This document shows, piece by piece, positions 42,790-51,227 of a stretch of DNA of 64,000 nt. The stretch comes from Burkholderiaceae bacterium (GTDB lineage Bacteria > Pseudomonadota > Gammaproteobacteria > Burkholderiales > Burkholderiaceae_F). Where the stretch lies: NCBI GenBank assembly GCA_022843955.1, contig JALHMQ010000001.1, positions 430,980 to 494,979 on the forward strand, written 5' to 3'. A model generated the notes under the pieces. The model had not been told where the DNA came from. It did no database searches and saw only the letters and a list, made by a program, of their open reading frames with translations. A program made the translations under genes and the position numbers. The number at the start of each line of letters is the position of its first letter. The first letter of the stretch is position 1.

Positions 42790-44309
42790 CCGGCCCTTGC
42801 AGGTCCAGCCCGTGCCGGCGGCACCGCTGGCGACCCGGGGTGCCGGTCGATCCCGCGGTCGAACAGCCGATCGAACGGGAACAACGCACCGAGTGCACCG
42901 CCCACCGACGACAGGTTGTCAAGCGAGCGGATCGCCTCCAGCGCGAACTCCTGCATCACGATTCCCTCGCTGAACTCCTCCCTGCCGCCCTCCTTCACGC
43001 GCGACAGCGCATGCATCACGTACAGCCCGGCCAGCGCCGACAACGCGAACAAGAACTCCCAGTGAGCAAACTGCAGCACCGTGAACTCACGCGTCTGCGA
43101 CGACGAGGCGAACCGCAGCACCGCCGTCAGTTCGCTGGTCTCGAAGCCATGCGCGAGCACGCCCGCCACCAGCGGTGACAGGCCGCCGGCGACCGATGAC
43201 ACCAGGCCGATCGCCGCCAGGTACGAGGTGCCCTGCCCTTGCGGCGCCAGCTTCAGGCCCAGGTTTCCCATCGCCAGTCCAATGCCGCCGCTGGCCACGC
43301 CCATCACCACGTGGATCAGCACCAGCAGGCTCAACTGCAGAATGCGCCCGTGCACCGCATCGCCGAACACGAGGGCGAAGGTGCAGGCGAAGTACGCCGG
43401 CAGGGCCACCGCCAGGATCGCCTTGTTCGAGAGCCGATCGGACAGCCGGCCCCACAGATAAATGGTCAGCGCGTTGGCGACCTGGCTCGTCACCCACAGA
43501 CCCGTCACCGTGGTGAGCGGGTAGCCCAGCTGGCGTATCAGGTAGACGGCGAAGAACGGTGCCGCGAGGTTGGAGGCGATGTTCCACGCGGAAGTAAAGA
43601 CCAGCAGCTTGCGGAAGCCTGAATCCTGAAACGGCATGAGCAGCAGCGAGCGCAGCGTGCGCTGCTGCGCCGGCGGCGGCATCTGCGGCTCCGGCGCCCG
43701 CGCCAGGTAGTGCGAACTGACGAACCCTGCCAGTGCGGCCAGCACGAAGGCCACCGCGTAGGCGTGCAGCGGATTGGCGAGCGGCAGATGCTCGATCAGC
43801 GCAGCCGCCGCCAGGGTACCCACGCACGACACTGTGGTGCCCCAGAGCAGGCGACGCGAGAAGAAGCGGCCCAGATTGTCACGCGGGATCAGCTGGTGCA
43901 GCCACGAATTGACCGCACAGGCCCCCGTGCTGTGAAGCACCGAGATGAGGACCTGCGCGCCGATCAACAGCGTGAGGCCGAGGCCCGGGTCCGGCACGAA
44001 CGCGATCACCGCCAGCAGCAGAATCAGCACGCGCGCGCCGGTGATCACCAGGACCGCGATCCGGCGGCGTTGGCGCACCCGAGCGATCAGCAGCGTGGCG
44101 GGCAACTGACTGGCCTGCGCGGCGAACGGGATGGCCGCCAGCAGACCGATCTGCATCGGATTGGCACCGAGCGCCAGGGCGAACGCCACCAGGATCACGC
44201 CGCTGTAGAACGCCCCGGTGAGGCTGGCCCAGGCAGCATCCATCACCAGCGCCTGCTCGCCGGCGGCGAGCGCGGCAGGCGTGACGACAAGATCGGGTCG
44301 CAGGCGCAT
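42786..44309 (-). CDS. MFS transporter
   Basis: 507 residues from the ATG at 44309; the frame runs further upstream through the tandem repeats, which is not credible. About 12 hydrophobic segments are present. The 2-3 loop-type basic motif appears as 'RVRQRRRIAVLVI' and a second as 'WGRLSDRLSNKAI'. A C-terminal cytoplasmic extension of some 80 residues is present (KEGGREEFSEGIVMQEF). The substrate is unknown. It is divergent from yihY, and its stop overlaps the end of the cyclase gene by 4 bp. Confidence 0.85.
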   Translation of the reverse strand: MRLRPDLVVTPAALAAGEQALVMDAAWASLTGAFYSGVILVAFALALGANPMQIGLLAAIPFAAQASQLPATLLIARVRQRRRIAVLVITGARVLILLLAVIAFVPDPGLGLTLLIGAQVLISVLHSTGACAVNSWLHQLIPRDNLGRFFSRRLLWGTTVSCVGTLAAAALIEHLPLANPLHAYAVAFVLAALAGFVSSHYLARAPEPQMPPPAQQRTLRSLLLMPFQDSGFRKLLVFTSAWNIASNLAAPFFAVYLIRQLGYPLTTVTGLWVTSQVANALTIYLWGRLSDRLSNKAILAVALPAYFACTFALVFGDAVHGRILQLSLLVLIHVVMGVASGGIGLAMGNLGLKLAPQGQGTSYLAAIGLVSSVAGGLSPLVAGVLAHGFETSELTAVLRFASSSQTREFTVLQFAHWEFLFALSALAGLYVMHALSRVKEGGREEFSEGIVMQEFALEAIRSLDNLSSVGGALGALFPFDRLFDRGIDRHPGSPAVPPARAGPARAG

Positions 44310-44424
44310 CAGGTAAGAAGGTGCCACTGGCGCGGGCCGCGGTTCGTGCAAGCGCGATGCCCTGCATCCAGCGGCGGCGGCGGGACGCACGACCTTGCGC
44401 GCTGCGCCGGGCCCGGCGCGCCGC

Positions 44425-44526
44425 TTGCCGCGCCGAACCCATTGCCGCGCCCAACCCATTGCCGCGCCCAACCCATTGCCGCGCCCCACCAATTGCCGCG
44501 CCCGATGATTTGCCGCGCGCCCATCG
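44425..44526. repeat. Six 17 bp tandem repeats
   Basis: Six head-to-tail units of 17 bp from 44425, consensus TTGCCGCGCCCAACCCA. Units 2 and 3 are identical, unit 1 differs by one base, and units 4-6 diverge only in their last 7-9 bases, so TTGCCGCGC is invariant. The array ends 20 bp before the yihY ATG and lies within the divergent promoter region of yihY and the MFS gene. No spacers of CRISPR type are present. Confidence 0.9.
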
Positions 44527-44546
44527 ACTCAACCGGCCTGTTTCAC

Positions 44547-45533
44547 ATGAACCTGCTGCATGGCGTGCCGCCGTCGCGCTTCCTGCGCGACCTGAAGTCA
44601 TCGATTGCCGAAGACAACGTCTTCAATGGCGCGGCCGCGCTTGCGTTCTTCCTGACGCTGTCGATCTTCCCGGCGATGATCTTCCTGATGGCGGTGCTGC
44701 CTTACCTGCCGGTGCAGCGCATCGATCAGGCGATCATGGATCTGCTGCGCCAGGCCCTGCCCAGCGACGCCGCCACCCTGTTCGCTGAGGTGGTCGACGA
44801 GGTCACGCGCGAGCGACGCGGGGGCCTGCTTTCCTTTGGCTTCGTCGCTGCGCTGTGGGCTGCCTCCAGCGGCATGTACGCGATCATGCAGCAGCTCAAC
44901 ATCACCTATCACGTGCAGGAAGCGCGCTCGTTCGTGCGGGCGCGCGCGGTGGCGCTCGGGTTGACGCTGCTGTTCGGCCTGCTGGTGGTCGGCGCGCTGT
45001 CGTTGATCGTCACCGGCGGCACGATCCAGGACTGGATCGGCAACCGCTTCGGATCAAACGAGGGGCTGCTGATCGCGTTCAGCGTGTTTCGCTGGGTGAT
45101 GATCGTGCTGGCTCTGCTGCTCGCCTTCGCGCTGATCTATTACTTTGCGCCGAACGTCGAACAGAAGTTCGCCTTCATCACACCGGGCAGCGTGCTCGCC
45201 ACGGCGTTGCTGGTGTTCGCCTCGCTGGGGTTCTCCCTGTACGCCTCCCGCTTCGGCGACTACGACGCGACCTACGGCAGCATCGGCGCGGTGATCCTGC
45301 TGATGCTCTGGCTGTACATCGCCGGTCTCGTGATCCTGGTCGGCTCCGAGGTCAATGTGCTGGTGGAGCACTACGCACCCGCGGGCAAGGTCAAGGGCGA
45401 GCGGGTCGAAGGCGACGCGGCGGCCGGCAACGTGCATCCGCTCAGTCGCCCGACTGCCGAGAACCTGCAGGCCGACGGGCGCGTGCGACGCGCACCGTCG
45501 ATGGCACCTGGGCGCGACTCGCGCGCCCGCTGA
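44547..45533 (+). CDS. YihY/BrkB family inner-membrane protein
   Basis: 328 residues from the ATG at 44547. Six transmembrane segments, with family segments 'NGAAALAFFLTLSIFPAMIF', 'LWAASSGMYAIMQQLNITYH' and 'YASRFGDYDATYGSIGAVIL'. The C-terminal ~50 residues are a hydrophilic, arginine-rich tail. YihY family proteins are conserved but of uncertain role (older annotation as ribonuclease BN was withdrawn). The direct upstream region is the 17 bp tandem repeat array. Confidence 0.9.
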   Translation: MNLLHGVPPSRFLRDLKSSIAEDNVFNGAAALAFFLTLSIFPAMIFLMAVLPYLPVQRIDQAIMDLLRQALPSDAATLFAEVVDEVTRERRGGLLSFGFVAALWAASSGMYAIMQQLNITYHVQEARSFVRARAVALGLTLLFGLLVVGALSLIVTGGTIQDWIGNRFGSNEGLLIAFSVFRWVMIVLALLLAFALIYYFAPNVEQKFAFITPGSVLATALLVFASLGFSLYASRFGDYDATYGSIGAVILLMLWLYIAGLVILVGSEVNVLVEHYAPAGKVKGERVEGDAAAGNVHPLSRPTAENLQADGRVRRAPSMAPGRDSRAR

Positions 45534-45569
45534 GTCTCGAACCGTGCGCCAATCGGCGCGCGCGATGAT

Positions 45570-46376
45570 TCATGCGTGAGTGCGCTCGATCGGCACTCGC
45601 GTCCGCATGACGCACTCGAACCGCCGTTGCGACGCGCCATAGTCCCAACGTTCGACATCGCAGTGGCGGGCCGCGGTACGCAGCAGGTTCACCGAGTTGG
45701 GCACACCGCGCCGCACGCGGCGCGATACCGCCGTGCCGGCCTGAACGCACCACACCGTCCGGGCGCCGGCCTGCGGCTCAGCCGTGACCTGGGCCACGTA
45801 CGGCAGATGGATGTGGCCACCGAGCACGAGGTCTGCCCCGGCGGTGGCCCAGCGCCGCAGCGCCAGCGCGCTGCCGCGCAGCAGGTTGTGGCGCTCGCTG
45901 TCGCGCATCACGAGCACCGGCTGATGGACCACCACCACCCGCACCTGCGACGGACGAGCTCGGCGCAGACGATCCGCCACCGCGCCGACCTGCCGTTGCG
46001 ATACCTCGCCATGCTTGTGGCGCCAACGTCGGGTGGTGTTCAGCCCGAGCACCAGCAGATCATCGACGTCGTACACCGGCTCCAGCGCCGGACCGAATTC
46101 GGACAGAAAGTTGCGGTAGGGGGCCAGCAGCCGAGTCGGCAGGTCGAACAGCGGCACGTCGTGATTGCCGGGCACCGCGAGCAGCGCCGGCGCCTTCAGC
46201 GCGTCGATGAAGCGACGCGCCGCGGCGAACTGATGCCTTCGCGCCCGCTGCGTGATGTCGCCTGACAGAACCACCAGATCGGGTGACTGCGCGTGCGCCA
46301 GCGTGATCAGCGCCTCGACCACCGCCGGCTCTTCGGTGCCGAAGTGCGTGTCCGAGACATGCAGCAGCACCGTCAT
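45570..46376 (-). CDS. Metallophosphoesterase (calcineurin-like)
   Basis: 268 residues from the ATG at 46376, which overlaps the lipid-kinase stop (ATGA). The five metal-site motifs are all present: HVSDTHFG, LSGDITQ, VPGNHD, VVVHQP and GGHIHLP. No signal peptide. Family members include CpdA-type cAMP phosphodiesterases and UDP-diacylglucosamine hydrolase-like enzymes. Coupling to a diacylglycerol kinase-like gene suggests a lipid or nucleotide phosphoester substrate, but this is inference. Confidence 0.88.
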   Translation of the reverse strand: MTVLLHVSDTHFGTEEPAVVEALITLAHAQSPDLVVLSGDITQRARRHQFAAARRFIDALKAPALLAVPGNHDVPLFDLPTRLLAPYRNFLSEFGPALEPVYDVDDLLVLGLNTTRRWRHKHGEVSQRQVGAVADRLRRARPSQVRVVVVHQPVLVMRDSERHNLLRGSALALRRWATAGADLVLGGHIHLPYVAQVTAEPQAGARTVWCVQAGTAVSRRVRRGVPNSVNLLRTAARHCDVERWDYGASQRRFECVMRTRVPIERTHA

Positions 46377-47365
46377 GCGGCCGGCACCGCATCGGCGGCG
46401 TCCGGAACCAGCAGGTTCAACGGGCGGCTCGCTCGAGCAAAGCGCAGCGGCGGCGTCAACTGCACGACCTCGCCGTCGATCGCCACCTTGACTGCGTGGC
46501 TGGCGCCGAAGCGCCTGCGGCTGCGCCACGGCTGCACCGTGAGTCGGCTGAAGGCAAAGCTGTCCACCGCGAGCGCGTTGCCAAGCTGGCCGGCGGCGCC
46601 GCGCAGCAGCAGGCCGAACATCGCCAGCGTGCCGACCGGGCGCACGACCACCGCCGCCAGGTGACCGCGCTCGAGCGCATCGGCTTCGGCCAGGCCGAGC
46701 CGGCGCAACTGCAAAGCGTTGTTGACGACCATCAGCGTGGTGGTGCGCAGCACGCGCTGCGTCTCCTGCAGTTCGACCACCAGCTCGCTCTGGCGATGCT
46801 CGCGCAGCACGCTGTTCAATGCGGCCCAGAGGGCGGCGGCGCGGCTGCGGCCGAAGCGGCGGGTGAACGCCTCGCGATCCTCGATCAGTTGCGGGTACAG
46901 GCCAATGCTGGCGTTGACGAGGAAGATGCGCTCGTTCACCTGGCCGACCGCAACCTCCTCCAGATGTGCGCCGAGCAGCGCGCGCAGCGCGTCAGCGAGA
47001 TCGGTCGGGATGCCGTGCGCGCGCGCCACGTAGTTGAAGGTGCCCTGCGGCAGGATGCCCAGCGGCAGACCGGTGGGCAGGACGAGCTGCGCAACGGTGT
47101 TGATGGTGCCGTCCCCACCGGCGGCGATCACGGCGCCACCTTGGGCACGAGCGAGCGCCACGGCCTGCGCGGCAACGGCCGGCAGGCTCTGCGGTTCGGT
47201 CACCGGCAACACGTCGAACGGGCGCGCGGCAGCGCCGAGCACGCCTGTGACGGCCGCCATGCTTTCGCGCGCGTCGTCCGCGCCGGCGCCGGTGTTGAGG
47301 ATGACGAAGAACGGCGCCCCCGGCGCCAGGCGACGACCGATTCTGTGCGTCGGCAACGCGGACAT
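46373..47365 (-). CDS. Diacylglycerol/sphingosine kinase-family lipid kinase
   Basis: 330 residues. The DAGK catalytic domain begins 'FFVILNTGAGADDARESMAA' and has the nucleotide motif IAAGGDGTINTVAQ, followed by 'GILPQGTFNYVARAHGIPTD'. This matches the YegS/DgkB family of soluble or peripheral lipid kinases that phosphorylate diacylglycerol or related lipids. It overlaps the phosphoesterase gene by 4 bp, so the two are co-translated. Confidence 0.9.
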   Translation of the reverse strand: MSALPTHRIGRRLAPGAPFFVILNTGAGADDARESMAAVTGVLGAAARPFDVLPVTEPQSLPAVAAQAVALARAQGGAVIAAGGDGTINTVAQLVLPTGLPLGILPQGTFNYVARAHGIPTDLADALRALLGAHLEEVAVGQVNERIFLVNASIGLYPQLIEDREAFTRRFGRSRAAALWAALNSVLREHRQSELVVELQETQRVLRTTTLMVVNNALQLRRLGLAEADALERGHLAAVVVRPVGTLAMFGLLLRGAAGQLGNALAVDSFAFSRLTVQPWRSRRRFGASHAVKVAIDGEVVQLTPPLRFARASRPLNLLVPDAADAVPAA

Positions 47366-47490
47366 CGGGTCTCCCTCGGATCGTGCAGACCCCCTATCCG
47401 AGGCAATGCCGGTGCCGGCCCCGCGCGTGCGCTCCGTGCGGCGCGCGCGAATCGTCCGCGGACGGTGGCAGCCGTCCGCAGGACGTCAAC

Positions 47491-47700
47491 TCAGCGCGTG
47501 GTCTTGCGGGTACTCGTGCGCGTCGATGCCGCTTTGTCGGCGTCGTTCGCGATGTCGCCGGCGGTCGACTGCACCTTGCCCTTGACCTGCTGCGCCTTGC
47601 CCTTCGCTTCCTGGCTGCGATCGGCCGTGGCGCGGCCGGTGGCTTCGCGGACCTTGCCCGCGGCCTCGCTGATGCGACCCTTCACCTGATGCTTGTTCAT
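47491..47700 (-). CDS. CsbD family stress-response protein (second copy)
   Basis: 69 residues from the ATG at 47700. It begins MNKHQVKGRISEAAGKVREA and carries the CsbD repeats (K-G-K-x-x-x-x-x-G) and a basic threonine/arginine tail (STRTSTRKTTR). It is a paralogue of the gene at 11147-11329 with the same start but a longer tail. It lies between the lipid kinase and ribA genes on the same strand. Confidence 0.88.
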   Translation of the reverse strand: MNKHQVKGRISEAAGKVREATGRATADRSQEAKGKAQQVKGKVQSTAGDIANDADKAASTRTSTRKTTR

Positions 47701-47766
47701 GTGCGCCTCCTGCGTTGAACGCCGACGGCGCTCAGGCAAGCGCTGTTCCCGTGGCGCGGCGGCGGC

Positions 47767-48423
47767 TCAACGGCGCGGCGAGAGCAGCGCCTGGCTGAAC
47801 AGTTCGAAGCGCTTGCGCTTGGCTTCCAGATAGTCGCGGTTGAACGGCGTCGGCGCGATCTCCAACGCGAGCGTGCTTTCAACCACGATGCCGGCCTTCT
47901 GCAACTGCTGCACCTTGTCCGGGTTGGCGGTGAGCAGGTGCAGGCGCGCGATGCCCAGTGCCTGCAGCATGCCGGCGGCGCTGTGATAGTCGCGTGCATC
48001 GGGCGGAAAGCCGAGGGACTCGTTGGCGGCAAAGGTATCCAGCCCCTGGTCCTGCAGGGCGTAGGCCTCGATCTTGGCGCGCAGGCCGATGCCGCGGCCC
48101 TCCTGGTGCAGATACAGCAACGCGCCGCCATGATGGGCCAGGTGAGCGAGCGCGGCATCGAGCTGCGGCCCGCAGTCGCAGCGGGCCGAGCCGAACAGGT
48201 CGCCGGTCAGGCAGGCCGAATGCACGCGCACCCACGGTGCCCCGGTACCGGTACGCGGAAAGACGAGCGCGAAATCGTCCGGGCGATCCAGGCCGTCGAA
48301 GGTGACCAGGTCCGGCGTGGCGCCGCCGGCGCGCGCCATCGGCAGCGCGATCGTCTGCCGTACGGCGATCGCGGCGCGCCGGTCCGCAACCGGCGCGTTG
48401 GCCGCCGGCCTGACTGCATTCAT
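47767..48423 (-). CDS. ribA: GTP cyclohydrolase II
   Basis: 218 residues from the ATG at 48423, preceded by AGAGGATTCG. Zinc cysteines appear in [10 protein letters not shown] and [10 protein letters not shown], the catalytic region is [20 protein letters not shown], and the product-binding region '[20 protein letters not shown]' is intact. It opens GTP to give 2,5-diamino-6-ribosylamino-pyrimidinone phosphate, the first step of riboflavin synthesis. The N-terminal RibB domain is absent. No FMN riboswitch was recognised upstream. Confidence 0.94.
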   Translation of the reverse strand: MNAVRPAANAPVADRRAAIAVRQTIALPMARAGGATPDLVTFDGLDRPDDFALVFPRTGTGAPWVRVHSACLTGDLFGSARCDCGPQLDAALAHLAHHGGALLYLHQEGRGIGLRAKIEAYALQDQGLDTFAANESLGFPPDARDYHSAAGMLQALGIARLHLLTANPDKVQQLQKAGIVVESTLALEIAPTPFNRDYLEAKRKRFELFSQALLSPRR

Positions 48424-48679
48424 CGAATCCTCTGGCATGTCACATCGGGTAGAGCGTGCAAGGCTAGCGCGATTCGGCGATGGCCGCCGGCCGCAGGTCA
48501 GGCCATGGTGATGCTCATCGGGACCTCGAGGCGGCGGCTTCTGCCCGCCGGGCAATCCGTCTTGACGGCGCTGGACCTGTCGCGGTGTCATGGACACGAC
48601 ACTGCCGGTCGCTGCCCGCACGCTGGTTGCCACCTGCTGATGTCACGTTCGACCGTCCCGCCCCTGCCCGCTGCCGCTC

Positions 48680-49012
48680 ATGTCACGCGACTCGTTCGCC
48701 CACCAGCTTTACTTGTACCTGTGGCCGTTCTGGCTGTTCCGCGATGCCAGTCGCGGCAATCTGATCGAGCGCGCTGCCGCCTATCGCCACAACCGCGCGC
48801 AGCGCATCTACCTGCCCGGCTACGCAATCAAGTGGACCGTGCTCACTGGATTGCAGGCCGCGCTGCTGGCCGGTGTGGATCGCCAGGCGCGCAGCGTCGA
48901 CGACCTGCTGCTGTGGCTGTGCGCCGGGCTGGGCACCAGCGTCAGCGTGAGTGCCGTGGTGATCGCGCTGTGCGTGGCCGCCTGGGGTTACCTGTCCTGC
49001 GTTGGCGACTGA
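48680..49012 (+). CDS. Small membrane protein of unknown function
   Basis: 110 residues starting [20 protein letters not shown]. Two hydrophobic segments, one near residues 46-66 and one at 83-107, separated by a polar stretch. A basic segment '[18 protein letters not shown]' lies just before the first. No family was recognised. It is about 140 bp upstream of purT on the same strand. Confidence 0.55.
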   Translation: MSRDSFAHQLYLYLWPFWLFRDASRGNLIERAAAYRHNRAQRIYLPGYAIKWTVLTGLQAALLAGVDRQARSVDDLLLWLCAGLGTSVSVSAVVIALCVAAWGYLSCVGD

Positions 49013-49152
49013 GGCGCTCGCCGGGCGGCTGTCCACGGAGGTGGCACCGGTGCTCGCTTGGCGAACGCGGCAAACGACACGCCGCACGCAGCACGACCTG
49101 GTCTGCGCGCCTCAGTAAGATCGCGCGCTCGCCCCGACCAGGATCTGCGCCG

Positions 49153-50367
49153 ATGCCGCCCGTGCCCGCCCGACCGCTTGCCACGCCTCTGTCACCCCAC
49201 GCGCTGCGCGTACTGCTGCTGGGCGCCGGCGAACTGGGCAAGGAAGTCATCATTTCGCTGCAGCGGCTCGGGGTCGAGGTGATCGCCGCCGACCGCTATG
49301 CCAACGCGCCGGGCCACCAGGTGGCGCACCGCGCGCACGTGCTCAATATGGCCGATCCGCAGGCGCTGCGTGCCCTGGTCGAACTGGAGCGTCCCCACAT
49401 CATCGTGCCGGAGATCGAGGCCATCGCCACCGAGGAGTTGCTGGCGATCGAGCGCGACGGCCTGGCACAGGTGATCCCGACCGCGCGCGCGGCCAACCTG
49501 ACGATGAACCGCGAAGGCATCCGCCGGCTGGCGGCCGAAACGCTGGGACTGCCGACCTCGCCGTACCGCTTCGCCGATTCGCTGGCGCAGTTGCAGGCGG
49601 CCGTCGCGCATACCGGCCTACCCTGCGTGATCAAGCCGGTGATGTCATCGTCGGGCAAGGGTCAGAGCAAGGTCGACCGCATTGAGGACCTGCCACGCGC
49701 CTGGGACCATGCGATGGCCGGCGCGCGCGTCGGCCTGGGCCGCGTCATCGTCGAAGGCTTCATCGACTTCGACTATGAAATCACCCAGCTGACGGTGCGC
49801 CACCGCGCGGCCGACGGCAGCATCGCCACCGCGTTTTGCGAGCCAATCGGCCACATCCAGGTCAACGGTGACTATGTCGAGAGCTGGCAGCCGCATCCCA
49901 TGCGCCCGACCGCGCTGGCCAAGGCGCGCGACTTCGCGCAGCAGGTCACCGCCGACCTCGGCGGGCTCGGGGTGTTCGGGGTGGAGCTGTTCGTCAAGGG
50001 CGACGATGTCTGGTTCTCCGAGGTCAGCCCGCGGCCGCACGACACCGGGCTCGTGACGCTGGCGAGCCAGTGGCAAAGCGAGTTCGAACTGCATGCGCGC
50101 GCCCTGCTCGGCCTGCCGGTGGACACCACGCTGCGCTCGCCGGCCGCCAGCAGCGTCATCTATGGCGGCGTCGAGGCCGGCGCGGTGGTCTTCGACGGCG
50201 TGGCCGAGGCGCTGGCGCTGCCCGGCACCGACCTGCGTCTGTTCGGCAAGCCGGAGTCGTTCAGCAAGCGCCGCATGGGCGTGACCCTGGCGCGCGCCGA
50301 TGATGTCGACGCCGCTCGCCGGCAGGCGAAGGCTGCCTCGGCCTGCATCAAGCCACGCGCCGCTTGA
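49153..50367 (+). CDS. purT: Formate-dependent phosphoribosylglycinamide formyltransferase
   Basis: 404 residues from the ATG at 49153; the frame is open far upstream but that is antisense to ribA. It begins with '[20 protein letters not shown]', and the ATP-grasp core is '[20 protein letters not shown]', with the metal-site acids in '[20 protein letters not shown]' and PRPHDTG. It makes formyl-GAR from GAR, formate and ATP, the folate-independent third step of purine synthesis. Length is standard. Confidence 0.95.
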   Translation: MPPVPARPLATPLSPHALRVLLLGAGELGKEVIISLQRLGVEVIAADRYANAPGHQVAHRAHVLNMADPQALRALVELERPHIIVPEIEAIATEELLAIERDGLAQVIPTARAANLTMNREGIRRLAAETLGLPTSPYRFADSLAQLQAAVAHTGLPCVIKPVMSSSGKGQSKVDRIEDLPRAWDHAMAGARVGLGRVIVEGFIDFDYEITQLTVRHRAADGSIATAFCEPIGHIQVNGDYVESWQPHPMRPTALAKARDFAQQVTADLGGLGVFGVELFVKGDDVWFSEVSPRPHDTGLVTLASQWQSEFELHARALLGLPVDTTLRSPAASSVIYGGVEAGAVVFDGVAEALALPGTDLRLFGKPESFSKRRMGVTLARADDVDAARRQAKAASACIKPRAA

Positions 50368-50558
50368 CGCGGTGTTCACGTGCTGCGTCCCAATTGCCTG
50401 ACCGGTTCGTGGTATTCGCGGCGAACGCGTTGCGCGGGCGCAAGGCGGCAACGCCTCGCACCTGTCACCTTCGCGGCCGCGACTAGAATGCGCGCCACCA
50501 AGCGTCGGATGGCAATGGCTGCCGCCTGCGTGGCACTGCCCTGTGAAGAAAGCCCACA

Positions 50559-51227
50559 ATGAAAATCCTGCTCGTCGATGACCATTCGCTGATCACGGAC
50601 GCGCTGCGCGTCCTGCTGCTCGACATCGATCCGAACGCGAATGTCTTCACCGCCGGCGACGCCGATGGCGCCGAGCGCCTGCTCGATCAGCATCCCGATG
50701 CCGACCTGATGCTGCTCGACCTCGGCATCCCGGGCGCCTCGGGCACCAGCGTGCTCGAAGCGCTGGTAGCGCGCGCACCCGATCTCAAGATCCTCGTGTT
50801 GTCAGGCGTGCAGGACCAGCGCAGCGTGATGCGCGTGCTGCAGCTTGGCGCCGCGGGCTTCGTGCCGAAGTCGATGGCCAGCGACACGCTGGTCTCGGCC
50901 ATCAAGTTCGTGCTCAGCGGTGGCGTCTACATCCCGGCTGACCTGCTCGATGAGGTCACGCGCGGTGCCGCCATGCTCGGCCTGCCCGAGCGCGGCCGCG
51001 ACATGCTGGGCCAGCCGACGTCCAGCCGCATCCAGCTCACCGAACGCCAGGAACAGGTGCTGCAGCTGTTGGCGCGGGGCGCGCCGATCAAGATCATCTG
51101 CCGCGAGCTGGGCTTGTCGGAAGGCACCGTGAAGACCCACGTCACGGCGATCTACCGTGCCTTCGGCGCCTCGAACCGCACCGAAGCCCTGCTGGCGGCA
51201 CGCCGCCAGGGGTACGACGTCGGCTAG
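50559..51227 (+). CDS. NarL/LuxR-type response regulator
   Basis: 222 residues: a receiver domain with acidic pocket DDHSL, phospho-acceptor Asp in LMLLDLGIPGASG, and Lys in VPKSMAS, then a C-terminal LuxR helix-turn-helix (LTERQEQVLQLLARGAPIKI, GTVKTHVTAIYRAFG). It is convergent with the hybrid histidine kinase gene and their stop codons overlap in CTAG at 51224-51227. This arrangement suggests a signalling pair, with the kinase upstream of the second Liv operon. Confidence 0.92.
   Translation: MKILLVDDHSLITDALRVLLLDIDPNANVFTAGDADGAERLLDQHPDADLMLLDLGIPGASGTSVLEALVARAPDLKILVLSGVQDQRSVMRVLQLGAAGFVPKSMASDTLVSAIKFVLSGGVYIPADLLDEVTRGAAMLGLPERGRDMLGQPTSSRIQLTERQEQVLQLLARGAPIKIICRELGLSEGTVKTHVTAIYRAFGASNRTEALLAARRQGYDVG

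Noticed and set aside
44425..44526. 17 bp repeats as a CRISPR array
   Set aside because: No spacers: units are directly contiguous, and no cas genes are present.
43710..44546. Upstream extension of the yihY frame
   Set aside because: Antisense to the MFS gene and through the tandem repeats; YihY homology begins at 44547.
48424..48679. FMN riboswitch upstream of ribA
   Set aside because: The conserved RFN-element sequences were not seen in the 256 bp leader.
47938..49152. Upstream extension of the purT reading frame
   Set aside because: It runs antisense through ribA and has no homology; PurT begins at 49153.
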